Shown: piece after piece, positions 32,050 through 42,700 of the stretch | How positions within the stretch are numbered: position 1 is the stretch's first letter | Layout: each line of letters begins with the position of its first letter | Assembly: GCA_003934925.1 (NCBI GenBank) | Contig: JQIX01000033.1 | Coordinates: forward strand, 1-47,547 | Source of the DNA: Epsilonproteobacteria bacterium (ex Lamellibrachia satsuma) | GTDB taxonomy: Bacteria; Campylobacterota; Campylobacteria; Campylobacterales; Sulfurovaceae | Length of the DNA stretch: 47,547 nt | Direction: 5' to 3' | Program-made: the position numbers and the translations under genes | The notes under the pieces: generated by a model | What the model saw: the letters and a program-made list of their open reading frames with translations, nothing else | Told to the model about the DNA's origin: nothing | The model's database searches: none

Positions 32050-32901
32050 TTATATTGTAATATGTGTGTGTCGTGAAGAGTGACATTGAACATTAACTGA
32101 AACAGGCAATGATGCGATATGACAAGGATTAGACTCAATATGTACAGCCAATGCTGTTTTGGTCCCTCCCATACCCATTGCACCGATACCAAGTTTATTG
32201 ATCTCTTCAAGAATATTGCCTTCCATCTCAGCCATTTCCGGATCTTCATTAACAGAACCTATATCTCTAAAAAGTGCATGCTTGGAAGAGATGCATGCTT
32301 TTTCAAATGTACCACCGATACCCACACCTACAGTAATAGGGGGACAAGGGTTCCCCCCTGCATCAGAAATCACTTCTTTAACGTATTCAATGATCCCTTC
32401 TTTACCTGCTGCCGGGGGGAAAACTCTTGCACGCGATACATTTTCAGATCCGCCGCCTTTTGCTGCGTATTCTATATCGATCTTATCTCCTGCTACAATA
32501 TCAAAATGAATGATTGCAGGAAGATTGTACCCCACCGTATCTTTAAGATTTGCACGACTGAACGGTTCACAGGTAGAGGCTCTCAGGTAAGCATCTTTAT
32601 AACCCTGTTCTGTCCCTTTATTTATGGCATCTCTAAGCAGTCCGCCCTTGATTCTCACTTCATCGCCTACTTTAACAAAGAAAACAGCCAAACCTGTATC
32701 TTGGCAAAGTGGTCTTTTCTCATCTTTGGCAATATCTGCATTTTCAAGGATCTGACGGATCACTTCTTTGCTCACAAGAGATTTTTCATTCTCCATCGCC
32801 TCTTTTAGCGCATCATACGTGTCCTGGGGCAAATCTGTACCACAATGTACGATAATATCTCTAACAGCTTTTACAACTTCATCAAATTCAATTTCTCTCA
32901 T
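32050..32901 (-). CDS. fumA: class I fumarate hydratase alpha subunit
   Basis: N-terminal half of the [4Fe-4S] fumarase, 283 residues. The three cluster cysteines are expected in RPLCQDTGLAVFF, STCEPFSR (or a nearby Cys) and GVGIGGTFEKAC. Also present are SENVSRARVFPPA and MGMGGTKTALAVHIE. With the beta subunit it reversibly hydrates fumarate to malate. It overlaps the mdh stop by one base, and the fumB start is 14 bases after it, so mdh-fumA-fumB are one transcript. Oxygen sensitivity is expected from the exposed cluster. Confidence 0.92.
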   Translation of the reverse strand: MREIEFDEVVKAVRDIIVHCGTDLPQDTYDALKEAMENEKSLVSKEVIRQILENADIAKDEKRPLCQDTGLAVFFVKVGDEVRIKGGLLRDAINKGTEQGYKDAYLRASTCEPFSRANLKDTVGYNLPAIIHFDIVAGDKIDIEYAAKGGGSENVSRARVFPPAAGKEGIIEYVKEVISDAGGNPCPPITVGVGIGGTFEKACISSKHALFRDIGSVNEDPEMAEMEGNILEEINKLGIGAMGMGGTKTALAVHIESNPCHIASLPVSVNVQCHSSRHTHITI

Positions 32902-33857
32902 TATTGTTTTCCTTTATCAAAAAATTTATTCGCTTTTAAAATATTGATATTTTCACGGATGGAATCTACCGATATTCTAAATTTTTCCTCTACCTCATGA
33001 TTGAGTTCTATCTCAAGAATCTTTTCTACACCTTTGCTTCCAAGCACTACGGGAACACCTACGGTAATATCCGAATAGCCGTATTCACCCTGCAACATCG
33101 CAGAAGAAGAAACAACTGTTTTGCTGTCATTTAAAATAGCTTCAACCATATGTGCGATGGCTCTTCCCGGAGCATAATAACCTGATGTGCCGAGATATTT
33201 CACGATTTCCGCTCCGCCATTCTTTGTACGCTCAATGATCTCTTCCATCTCTTCTGATGTAAGCAGCTCTGCTACAGAAACAGAATCGACTTGTACCTGT
33301 TGCGGCAGCGGTATCATATTCCGACCGTGATCACCCATTACAAGTGAACCTGTCTGTCCTGCACCATATCCAAGTTTTTGATAGATCTGATACGCCATTC
33401 TTGCACCGTCCAGTGCCCCTGCCATACCGATAATACGGTTGCTCTCCCAGCCTGTCAATTTATGGATCACATATGTCATGACATCCAGAGGGTTGGAGAC
33501 ACAGATGATCACAGCATTGGGTGAATATTTCTGTATATCATTGACCACATCTTTCATGATCTTTGCATTGATCATCAGAAGATCCTCTCTGGTCATGTTC
33601 CCCTTTCTGGGTACTCCTGCAGTGATAACTACAATATCACAATCTTTGACATCAGCAGGTGTTTCTGCCGCTGTTACAATGGTACCTATGGGAGAATAGT
33701 GGATAGATTGCCCGATATCGATCGCTTTCCCCTTAGCCACTCCTTCAACAATATCAAAAAGAACAATCTCATGGCACGTTCCCATCATACTTAAACTGTA
33801 CGCCGCTGTCGCACCTACTGCACCGGCACCGATGATACCTACTTTACGTCCTGTCAT
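32901..33857 (-). CDS. mdh: malate dehydrogenase, NAD-type (first paralogue)
   Basis: LDH-like malate dehydrogenase of 318 residues. The NAD loop is GAGAVGATAAYS, and Asp35 in VLFDIVEG at the end of beta-2 predicts NAD(H). The substrate loop AGVPRKGNMTREDLL has the malate-type Arg, and LDGARMAYQI the second Arg. The catalytic His is in MGDHGRNMIPLP; in most MDHs this reads GxHGDTMVPL, so Arg and Asn replace Asp and Thr. It is separated by six bases from its paralogue upstream, and abuts fumA. In the rTCA direction it reduces oxaloacetate. Confidence 0.88.
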   Translation of the reverse strand: MTGRKVGIIGAGAVGATAAYSLSMMGTCHEIVLFDIVEGVAKGKAIDIGQSIHYSPIGTIVTAAETPADVKDCDIVVITAGVPRKGNMTREDLLMINAKIMKDVVNDIQKYSPNAVIICVSNPLDVMTYVIHKLTGWESNRIIGMAGALDGARMAYQIYQKLGYGAGQTGSLVMGDHGRNMIPLPQQVQVDSVSVAELLTSEEMEEIIERTKNGGAEIVKYLGTSGYYAPGRAIAHMVEAILNDSKTVVSSSAMLQGEYGYSDITVGVPVVLGSKGVEKILEIELNHEVEEKFRISVDSIRENINILKANKFFDKGKQ

Positions 33858-33863
33858 CTCACC

Positions 33864-34826
33864 CTACTCTTTGTCATCATTGAAAAAATTCAGTTCATAT
33901 AGCTTATCTACCATCTCCTGTACAGAGGCAATCGAGTTTTTGAAACGTTCCTGCTGAAGCGGTTTAAGTGTCATAGGGATCACTTTTTCAGCGCCTCCCG
34001 CACCGATCATTACCGGTACTCCTGAAACAATGTCACTATGACCGTAATCATTATCCAACATAACGGCACAGGAATGGATCTGATTGGTATCCTGTAAAAT
34101 AGCTTCCACCATCACTGTTGTTGATTTTGCAGGTGCATAGTAAGCAGAACCGCTACCAAGAAGATTAACGATCTCTGCTCCGCCATTTCTTGTTTTTCTG
34201 ACGATCTCACCGATCTCTTCTGAATCAAGAAGATCTTCAATAGGCACACCCGCAACCGTTGTAAACTTCGGAAGGGGGACCATAGTATCTCCATGACCAC
34301 CCATGACGGTAGCACGTATCTGACCTGCACCGTATTCAAGTTTTTCAAAGATAAAGTGGGCCATTCTCGCAGCATCCAATATGCCTGCCATACCCAGAAC
34401 CCGCTCTTTTGGAAAACCTGTCTCTTTCAATGCAACATAGGTCATAACATCCAATGGATTTGAGACAACAATAACGATCGAATCAGGTGCGAACTCTCTG
34501 ATCTCCCTTGCATAACATTTCACGATTTCCGCATTTTTCGTAAGCAGGTCATCCCTACTCATTCCCGGTGTTCTAGGTGCACCGGCAGTAATGACTATTA
34601 CATCGGAATCAACCATATCTTCTGGGCCTTTAGCCGCTTTTACAATGGTGTGTTGTCTTGCTGCATTGGCTGCCTGAGACATATCAAGTGCTTTACCTTT
34701 GGCAACATCGTAGTTTCTGCCTCTGAGCATAACACGGTGGCACGACCCGTTCATTGCCAATATGAATGCGACTGTAGAACCGAAATTACCGGTACCTATA
34801 ACCGTTACTTTTTTCCCTTTTGCCAT
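33864..34826 (-). CDS. mdh: malate dehydrogenase, predicted NADP-type (second paralogue)
   Basis: A second LDH-like malate dehydrogenase, 320 residues, directly upstream of the first. The catalytic loop GGHGDTMVPLP and the Arg loop AGAPRTPGMSRDDLL are canonical for MDH. At the end of beta-2 the sequence is VMLRGRNYD: Arg35-Gly36-Arg37 in place of the acidic residue that binds the NAD ribose, which predicts NADP(H). A promoter is likely in the 215-base gap after icd. Lactate specificity is unlikely because of the Arg in the substrate loop. Confidence 0.88.
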   Translation of the reverse strand: MAKGKKVTVIGTGNFGSTVAFILAMNGSCHRVMLRGRNYDVAKGKALDMSQAANAARQHTIVKAAKGPEDMVDSDVIVITAGAPRTPGMSRDDLLTKNAEIVKCYAREIREFAPDSIVIVVSNPLDVMTYVALKETGFPKERVLGMAGILDAARMAHFIFEKLEYGAGQIRATVMGGHGDTMVPLPKFTTVAGVPIEDLLDSEEIGEIVRKTRNGGAEIVNLLGSGSAYYAPAKSTTVMVEAILQDTNQIHSCAVMLDNDYGHSDIVSGVPVMIGAGGAEKVIPMTLKPLQQERFKNSIASVQEMVDKLYELNFFNDDKE

Positions 34827-34977
34827 TGACTTCCTTTAATATGAGAACTATTAGGATATTCTTCAAGCAAAACATAACTCATAACCTGAAATATTATCAA
34901 TAATGTTTTGCAATGCTTGTGAAGCGTTAAAATCCCATGTATATATTATAATACTGAAAAATTATTATAAAAGTGTT

Positions 34978-35026
34978 ACACAGGGGTAGATTGCCCTGTG
35001 TGAAGTACCTATCTGTATCGATAGGT
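34978..35026 (-). terminator. two hairpins downstream of icd
   Basis: ACCTATC-TGTATC-GATAGGT (35007-35026) and ACACAGGG-N8-CCCTGTGT (34978-35001). In the icd transcript the first hairpin is 16 bases after the stop codon and the second follows at once; a U-rich stretch (AACACTTTTATAATAATTTTT) comes after it. Together they probably end the icd transcript, with separate transcription of the mdh-fum run. Confidence 0.6.
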
Positions 35027-35041
35027 AATAGTTGACGTTGC

Positions 35042-37225
35042 TTAGATATCGTCAATGATGCTGTTAAGTGTTTCTGACGGTCTCATAGCCGCTTCCGCTT
35101 TGGCATTATCAGGATGGTAGTAGCCCCCGATATCTTTTGCTTTACCTTCTGAAGCAAGAAGTTCGGAAAGTATTGTCTTTTCATTTTTCGCCAAAGCCTC
35201 TGCCACAGGAGCAAATTTTTCAGAAAGTGTCGCATCAGCAGTTTGTGTGCTGAGTGCTTCTGCCCAGTAACGTGCAACCCAGTAATGAGATGCTTTATTG
35301 TCTGCCTCTCCTGCTTTTCTTGATGGTGCCTTATCATTTCCAAGATATCCCTCATTCGCTTTGTCAAGCGCTTCTGTCAATGCACCGATCTTCGCATCTT
35401 CAGATTTTTGATATTCCATTCTCAGTGATTCTGCCAATGCCAGGAATTCACCGAGTGAATCCCATCTGAGGTGACCCTCTGCAAGGAATTGATCAACATG
35501 CTTTGGTGCAGAACCGCCAGCCCCTGTTTCAAAGAGACCACCGCCGGCAAGCAGTGGAACGATAGAAAGCATTTTTGCCGATGTTCCCAGTTCAAGAATC
35601 GGATACATATCGGTTAGATAATCTCTTAGCGCATTTCCGGTTACAGAAATTGTATCTTTCCCTGCTCTGACTCTTTCATTCGTATAGCGTGTTGCTTCCG
35701 CTACATTCATGATCTTGATATCAAGACCTGTTGTATCATGTTCTTCAAGATACTTGTTAACTTTTTTAGCCATTTCTATATCATGTGCTCTATGATCATC
35801 CAGCCAGAAGATTGCAGGGCTTCCTGTCAATCTTGCTCTCTCTACCGCCAGTCTGACCCAGTCTTTGATAGGAATGTCTTTGGCACGTGACATTCTCCAG
35901 ATATCTCCGGCTTCTACTTCATGGCTCATTAAAACATCACCATTTTCATTCACGACTTCAACTGTTCCTGTTTCAGGCATTTCAAAGGTAGTCGGATGAG
36001 AACCATACTCTTCAGCTTTTTGCGCCATTAATCCGACATTGGCGACATTACCCATCGTTGTAACATCAAACTGTCCATTTTTCACACAGTCTCTGATCAT
36101 TTCTTCATAGAAACGGGCATAAGAAGCATCAGGAATGACTGCGACACATTCAACTGCATCACCTTTTCTGTCCCACTGTTTACCGCCTTCTCTGACCACT
36201 ACCGGCATGGAAGCATCAATGATCACATCGTTGGAAGCATTAAAGTTTGTCTGTCCTTTATCTGAATCAACCATCGCGATCTTTGGAGAATCACTGTCGA
36301 CTACGGCCTGGAATGCCGCCTTGATCTCTGCTTCTTTTTCATATCCGGCAATTTTTTTCTCAAGATCAGACATTCCGAGATTTGGATTGACTTCCAGTGC
36401 TTTGAAAACATCTGCATAGGTATCAAACACATCCTGGAAGAATACTTCAAAGGCATGACCGAACATAATCGGATCAGAAACTTTCATCATTGTTGCTTTG
36501 AGGTGGATAGACCAGATTACACCTCTTTCTTTTGCCTCATCAATCGTTTTTCTAATAAACGCTCTCAGCGCTTTTACAGACATAAAGGTACCATCAAGGA
36601 TCTCTCCGTCAAGGGCTTCGATAGACTTCAGTTCTTTACCGTTAAGCATAATCTTGACAGTCTGGGCTTTGTCTATGGTCACGGCCTGTTCATTGGAAGA
36701 GAAATCGCCCTCTCCATTCATATGTGCGACATAGGCTTTAGAATTTTCTGCAAATGCTTTCAGTCGATGTGGGTGTTCCTGCGCATATTTTTTGACCGCT
36801 TTTGCCGCACGTCTGTCAGAGTTTCCTTCTCTAAGTACCGGGTTTACCGCAGAACCGAGACATACACCGTACTTTGCCTGAAGTGCTTTTTCCTCTTCTG
36901 TTTCAGGATTTTCAGGATAATTCGGAATATCGAACCCCTGAGACTGAAGTTCAACAATACACTCCTTAAGCTGCCCTACAGAAGCAGAAATATTGGGAAG
37001 CTTGATAATATTCGCTGCAGGCTGATGGACGGTTTCTCCAAGTTTTGCCAATTCATTTTCAGCCAGTCCCATGGCAGCAAGTACACGCCCTGCCAAAGAA
37101 ATATCTACCTGTGTAACATCTACACCTGCTTCATTGGAGAATGCTTTTACTATGGGGAAAAGTGAGTACGTTGCCAGTGCCGGTGCTTCATCGATTTTTG
37201 ACCAAATAATAGTTGGTTTAGACAT
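35042..37225 (-). CDS. icd: monomeric NADP-dependent isocitrate dehydrogenase
   Basis: A 727-residue monomeric-type isocitrate dehydrogenase, unrelated in length to the usual 45-kDa dimeric type. Landmarks: [21 protein letters not shown] at the start, [43 protein letters not shown], and [20 protein letters not shown]. It interconverts isocitrate and 2-oxoglutarate with NADP; in rTCA it runs in the carboxylating direction. TATAAA with GAAGGA upstream forms a reasonable promoter and ribosome site. Two hairpins follow it. Confidence 0.95.
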   Translation of the reverse strand: MSKPTIIWSKIDEAPALATYSLFPIVKAFSNEAGVDVTQVDISLAGRVLAAMGLAENELAKLGETVHQPAANIIKLPNISASVGQLKECIVELQSQGFDIPNYPENPETEEEKALQAKYGVCLGSAVNPVLREGNSDRRAAKAVKKYAQEHPHRLKAFAENSKAYVAHMNGEGDFSSNEQAVTIDKAQTVKIMLNGKELKSIEALDGEILDGTFMSVKALRAFIRKTIDEAKERGVIWSIHLKATMMKVSDPIMFGHAFEVFFQDVFDTYADVFKALEVNPNLGMSDLEKKIAGYEKEAEIKAAFQAVVDSDSPKIAMVDSDKGQTNFNASNDVIIDASMPVVVREGGKQWDRKGDAVECVAVIPDASYARFYEEMIRDCVKNGQFDVTTMGNVANVGLMAQKAEEYGSHPTTFEMPETGTVEVVNENGDVLMSHEVEAGDIWRMSRAKDIPIKDWVRLAVERARLTGSPAIFWLDDHRAHDIEMAKKVNKYLEEHDTTGLDIKIMNVAEATRYTNERVRAGKDTISVTGNALRDYLTDMYPILELGTSAKMLSIVPLLAGGGLFETGAGGSAPKHVDQFLAEGHLRWDSLGEFLALAESLRMEYQKSEDAKIGALTEALDKANEGYLGNDKAPSRKAGEADNKASHYWVARYWAEALSTQTADATLSEKFAPVAEALAKNEKTILSELLASEGKAKDIGGYYHPDNAKAEAAMRPSETLNSIIDDI

Positions 37226-37396
37226 GTGTGTTCCTTCATTTAATATCTTTTATAGTGTGGAAAGATTGTAGCACTGTCTGGCTATGAAGGTGGATAAGTT
37301 GAGTGTTTTTTCAAACTTATATTATTTATTTGTTTCTATATTACACAGAAAACATACTAAAAAGTATCCCATATGTTTTCTGTACGATGATCATTG

Positions 37397-38449
37397 TTAC
37401 TTATATGCCCTTTTGATATCTTTTTCTATTTCACCCGGCGCAGATGAGATCTTCATAAAATCTCCCATATTTAAAAGCGGAAGGGAAAGTGCCAAATAGT
37501 ATTTAGGATCCAACATTACAGCTTTTCTGTCTTTTATCATTGTTTCATAAGGCAATATATTAGCATTTCGCTCCACTTTGATCTTTTGAAGGAACTTATT
37601 TGTCTGGCTTCTGAGTTTATGTCCTACAATAGTAGTCCCATTTGGAAGTTGGAGCGTATATGCAACATATTTGGAAGCTTTTTTACTTGTGACTTTTGAT
37701 AAAAGAGCATTACCTTGCGCTACTGTAATAGTATCATCAAGGTATGGCATACCAAACATAAAATGATATCCGGCAAGATCATCAAGCTCGAATTTTTCAT
37801 CTGTTGCATACATATCCCCCAAAGCTGCCTGCAATGCCTTCAATGTTTCAGTAAATTGACCATATCTATACTTCTTCTGAAGATATGCCGCCCCAAAATA
37901 AGAAGGATTTTGCACACGTACTTCTTCTTCTCCATTGACTAATACCTGAAGTGTTGCTACAAAAGTATTGGTTTTTTTCAATTCATCATTGGTGATCGTG
38001 ATCACCATTTTACCATTGAATATTTCGCTTGTTGCAAGTACTGTAAAACCATTGGCTTTCAATTTTTCTTTCAGCCCATCAATAGTTTGCGGATTTGCTA
38101 CATAATACGTTGTTAGTTCTTTAGGTACTTTACCGCCAAGTACCAGTTTCTTGCCTTTAAAAACTTTTTTGGGGAATTCCATTGCTTTGGCTGACTGTTT
38201 AATCTCCGCAGCTTCAGTTGCAATCGTATCTTTTTTATATTTTGCAAGTTCAGCCTTAAGCTTTTTGATCCTTGCTTTCAATGCCTTGTTCTCCTCACCC
38301 AGGGACATAACTTCAGATACGTTTATTTCCTGAGCTACAGACGTCTGCTCACCGGTGAATGTTGTTTTTAGTATATTTGACTGTGTACCAGTAGCATATA
38401 CTGATCCAATTATCAGCATATACATCAATATTATCGTATTTAGTTTCAT
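37397..38449 (-). CDS. secreted coiled-coil protein of unknown function
   Basis: A 350-residue exported protein. The signal peptide (MKLNTIILMYMLIIGSVYA) is followed by a coiled coil (about 48-75, EENKALKARIKKLKAELAKYK), then a globular part with repeated hydrophobic strands, for example GKMVITITNDELKKTN. The segment EEEVRVQNPSYFGAAYLQKKYRYG resembles the core of the neighbouring DUF302 protein, so the two may share a fold; that is a weak inference. It lies 71 bases downstream of that gene. Function unknown. Confidence 0.72.
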   Translation of the reverse strand: MKLNTIILMYMLIIGSVYATGTQSNILKTTFTGEQTSVAQEINVSEVMSLGEENKALKARIKKLKAELAKYKKDTIATEAAEIKQSAKAMEFPKKVFKGKKLVLGGKVPKELTTYYVANPQTIDGLKEKLKANGFTVLATSEIFNGKMVITITNDELKKTNTFVATLQVLVNGEEEVRVQNPSYFGAAYLQKKYRYGQFTETLKALQAALGDMYATDEKFELDDLAGYHFMFGMPYLDDTITVAQGNALLSKVTSKKASKYVAYTLQLPNGTTIVGHKLRSQTNKFLQKIKVERNANILPYETMIKDRKAVMLDPKYYLALSLPLLNMGDFMKISSAPGEIEKDIKRAYK

Positions 38450-38520
38450 TTAAATCCTTCAACTATATAATAATATTAATAACATCCCAACTTATTCATC
38501 AATTTTTGCGGAATGATATA

Positions 38521-39102
38521 TCAGTCTGCTTCTTCGCCGGCAGCACCCTGTTCAAACATACCCATCATACCTGTATTAACCTCTAATGCAAGTTCAAGCA
38601 TCTTTGGTGGAAGTTTTTTACCACCATGTATCATTAGATCCAAATTCATCGTATAAAGATAGATGTCACCATTCGGCTCTTCAATAATCCCTATTCTGCA
38701 TGGCATAAACCCGATGTACTCTCTCGAGTAATTCAAAAACACATCAGCAATCGTTGGAGAACAGTACGAACGAATTTGTGTATATCTTCCATCTTTTCTA
38801 GGCATTACTTTGTGGTCTACCATTGCCAAACCATGTTCACTTGCTACTTCATCCATAACTTCTATTGCATTTGCAATTGCTTCTTCCTTTGTCATACCTT
38901 CAGGAATCACCATCTTTTTCTTAAGAATCATTCCTTTTGCAGGATCACCACTCTCAAGTACCAGTTTCGCCATATTGGAAAAAGCCCTTACTGCCTCAGG
39001 GTCAAACTGTTTGAGCATACCACCATATTTTCCACCTATAAGAACCATACCAATAATCACTAATGCACCAATAAATGCCAAAAGCGTTTTTAAAAATTTC
39101 AT
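38521..39102 (-). CDS. membrane-anchored DUF302 protein
   Basis: A 193-residue protein with one N-terminal membrane helix (about 5-25), so it is probably anchored with its domain in the periplasm. The domain core matches DUF302: YCSPTIADVFLNYSREYIGFMPCRIGIIEE, with the small-molecule-binding-like fold seen in that family; ligands are unknown. First gene of a pair with the secreted coiled-coil protein downstream. The very AT-rich 149 bases before it probably contain its promoter. Confidence 0.8.
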   Translation of the reverse strand: MKFLKTLLAFIGALVIIGMVLIGGKYGGMLKQFDPEAVRAFSNMAKLVLESGDPAKGMILKKKMVIPEGMTKEEAIANAIEVMDEVASEHGLAMVDHKVMPRKDGRYTQIRSYCSPTIADVFLNYSREYIGFMPCRIGIIEEPNGDIYLYTMNLDLMIHGGKKLPPKMLELALEVNTGMMGMFEQGAAGEEAD

Positions 39103-39251
39103 TTTTTTCCTTTTATATTTTGATCGTAAAATAAAACTATTATTCTATAATTATATTATTCTAATTTAAAATTAAGATTAAAATTAATATTAACTTATAA
39201 TTATATAAAATATTATATTTTATTATACAATAAACAGAACATAAAAGATAT
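39103..39251. other. very AT-rich spacer
   Basis: 149 bases almost without G or C between the DUF302 gene and the 150-residue unknown gene. It probably holds the DUF302 promoter (minus strand), but so many TATAAT-like words occur that I cannot choose one. Confidence 0.5.
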
Positions 39252-39704
39252 TTACTTTTTTATAATATATTCTGCAGGAAAGCCTACCGGTATAGGAGTG
39301 TGAAGTTTCGTAAAAACTTCACCATTTTCTTTTATACGATGGAGTGTATAGGGTACATAAATAAATCTTGCAGCAACACTTTTATCTATTTGACTTTTCT
39401 CTTCCAGGTGTAAGCGTATACTGCTTGGTACATCTTTCACAAAATTCTCCGGAATAAGTGTATCTACAGCCATCACCATCACATCCACATCGCCCTTTTT
39501 AACACGTGTCCGCAAGGTATCTCCCAGTGCTGCATAGCTTTGTGTACTCTCTTCTATCTCATTTTCTATGATCTCTATAGTTCCATCATCATTTAGTATC
39601 ATTAGGAATGGTTTGAATTTTTGTGTTTTTGCCAATAGCTCTTGAGCACGGTATACTGCTTTTTCCAAAACTTTCAAAGCTCTTTCATCATGATCTTCTG
39701 TCAT
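39252..39704 (-). CDS. conserved-looking cytoplasmic protein of unknown function
   Basis: A 150-residue soluble protein with no signal or membrane segment. It begins with a helix (ERALKVLEKAVYRAQELLAK), then strand-rich sequence (FLMILNDDGTIEII) and a C-terminal VPYTLHRIKENGEVFTKL. I do not recognise the family. It lies 48 bases downstream of dnaE in the same direction, so it may be cotranscribed with it. Codon use looks normal. Confidence 0.75.
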   Translation of the reverse strand: MTEDHDERALKVLEKAVYRAQELLAKTQKFKPFLMILNDDGTIEIIENEIEESTQSYAALGDTLRTRVKKGDVDVMVMAVDTLIPENFVKDVPSSIRLHLEEKSQIDKSVAARFIYVPYTLHRIKENGEVFTKLHTPIPVGFPAEYIIKK

Positions 39705-39752
39705 TTTTTATCCTTCTATTTTAAAACCTGTCTAAAAAACAATTACTTCCAT

Positions 39753-42700
39753 TTAATCATCAACGGCTAAACTCTCTTCTACATAAACCCCAAGGTCTTT
39801 GGCTTCTTCAAGAATCATGTCACTGACCTTTATTTTACTTTCAATGATCACATCAGCAAACTTGGACTTGATGTGCAGTTCCAAAGGACGTTTACCCGGA
39901 TAACGCTCTACCAGGCACATAAGCTCTTCCACTGTTTTGGCATCGGGCATAAGGTTAAGAGCCAATATGAGTGGCGGTTGTTCCGGTTCAGGCGTATGTT
40001 TCTCTTCTTTCTTCACCTTGATCTTTTCTTTTTTCGCATCTTTGAGTGATTCGATCTTAAGGATATTCATACGGGTAAAATCACCGTCTTTGGTGATCTT
40101 GACTTTAAAGGCGATCGGTTTGGTCATATCAAAATCTTCTTCCAGCTCTTTGAGACGGTTTTCAAATAACATCAACTCAATGTTTCCATGCAAGTCCATA
40201 ATATTAGCGATCCCGAACTTATTCCCTTTCTTGGATATCTTCTCAGTAATGCCTTCTATTTTCCCTATGAACAGAGCCTGTGAACCGTCTGCCAGATCTT
40301 CTATCTCTGAACTGAGGGTATACTTTATGCCATCCAGAGTTTCACGGTATTTGTCCAGAGGATGTCCTGAAACATAAAAGCCCAAAGACTCTTTTTCCAT
40401 CTCCAGTATCTCCATAGGTTCAAACTCTTCCATGTCACTCAGTTCCAGTGTGACAGCGGTCATCTCTTCATCATCTCCCCATAGGGAATTGACTGCCTGC
40501 TTACGCGCATCCCCTGCCTTTTTAGCCATCTCAATAATATCTTCTATTTGTGAGAGCATTGCTTTACGGCTGTAGCCGAAACTGTCAAATGCCCCAGCTT
40601 TGATGAGTGATTCAATGACCTTCTTATTCACCTTGGATGAGTCTATACGTGATACAAAGTCTGAGAAATCTTTAAACTCCTCATCCCCTCTGGCTTCAAG
40701 CATCGTGTTAATAGCGATATCCCCGGCACCTTTTATGGCACCCATACCGAACATAACGACCTCATCACCATTAATGTTACGTGCTTCAAAAACCAGTCCT
40801 GATTTATTTATATCAGGCGGAAGCAGTTTTATACCCATACGTTTGAGTTCATCAACGTATTTTACAACCTTATCAGTATTATTCTTTTCTAACGTCAAAA
40901 TAGCCGCCATGAACTCCGTAGGATAATAATGCTTAAGGTACGAGGTATAGAACGTAATCATCGCATAGGCTGCAGAATGTGATTTGTTAAATCCGTATCC
41001 GGCAAACTTCACAATGAGATCGAACAGCTCTTCTGCTTTGGTTCTGTCAAAGCCTTTTTTTGCTGCACCATCGGCAAACTCATCTTTGAGCTTATCCATC
41101 TCTTCTTTGATCTTTTTACCCATAGCCCTACGCACCAGGTCCGCGCCGCCAAGGCTAAATCCACCAATAGTCTGCACGATCTGCATGACCTGTTCCTGAT
41201 AGACAATGACCCCATAAGTTGGCTTCAAAATAGGCTCAAGTTCAGGAAAGGCATACGTGATCTCAGCACGTCCGTGTTTACGCTCGACAAAGTCATCCAG
41301 CATTCCTGACTCCATCGGTCCCGGACGGTAGAGGGCGAGCATCGCAATGACATCTTCAAACCCGTTCGGTTTAAGCTTTTTTGCCAAGTCCTGCATACCC
41401 GCTGACTCTATCTGGAAGAGTCCAAGCGTCTCACCTGTTCCAATGTATTCATACACCTTATGGTCTTCGATGTTCTCTTCGACAAAGTTGATACGTTTCC
41501 CATGTCTTCGCTCAACCAGTTGCAGTGCTTCCTCAATAACAGTTAGGGTCTTCAAACCCAAAAAGTCAAATTTAATGAGATCGACATCTTCCACATACTT
41601 GCCCGAGTACTGTGTTGCCAACGTATCCAGTCCTGTTGGTTTGAAGAGGGGTGTCTTTTGCCATAACGGCTCATTGGAGATCACGACACCCGCGGCATGT
41701 GTTCCTGCATTTCGGTTCAGTCCTTCCAGTGCCAATGCATACTCCCAGGTACGTTTTGCCTGAGGATCACTCTCTAGAAGTTCTTTGATCTTCGGTTCTT
41801 TCTCATATGAGCCTTTAAGGTCAATACCCAGTTCATCAGGAATAAGTTTTGCCATAGCATCAGCTTTGGAATAAGGCATATCAAGTACACGCGCCACATC
41901 ACGGATGACCCCCTTAGCAAGCAACTTACCAAAAGTGATGATCTGCGCCACATTCACACGCCCGTACTTTTCTACCACATAGTCGAGTATCTCCTGGCGG
42001 CGTGCCTGACAAAAGTCCATATCGATATCCGGCATGGAGATACGTTCCGGGTTCAGGAAACGCTCAAAGAGCAGTCCGTAAGGCATTGGGTCTATATCGG
42101 TGATCCCCAAAGAATAAGCTACCAGAGACCCAGCAGCTGACCCCCGTCCGGGGCCTACGGGAATACCCATCTGCTTCGCTGCATCCACAAAATCCCAAAC
42201 GATAAGCATATAACCCGGGAATTTCATATTATTGATAATATCCATCTCTACTTTGAGCCGATCTCTGTATGCTTCATGTTTTTCTTCAGGAACGATCTTA
42301 AGACGTTTTTCAAGTCCTTTTTTTGATTCTTCTACAAAGAGTACAATATCGTTTTCAAGTGAATATTCTACATCCGGCTCGGGGAGTTCCAATCCGACTT
42401 CACGGGCCCTTTGTCTGGCAAATTTGAAGTTGGGAGGCGTCGGGTTTCCAAGTTTTATCTCAAGATTGCATTTGTCTGCGATCTCCTGTGTATTCTCCAG
42501 AGCTTCGGGAATATCTGCAAAAAGTTCAGCCATCTGATGAGGAGACTTCACATAAAACTCATGTACCGAGTGTCGCAAACGGTTGGGATCATCATAGAGT
42601 TTGTTCATCGCGATACACATGAATGCCTCATGTGCATCCGCATCTTTCTGTTCCGTGTAGTGCGTATCGTTCGTCGCAATGATCTTGGTACCTGTCTCTT

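Noticed and set aside
36455-37165. 236-codon plus-strand frame inside icd
   Set aside because: Antisense of the monomeric isocitrate dehydrogenase; no plausible start site or family.
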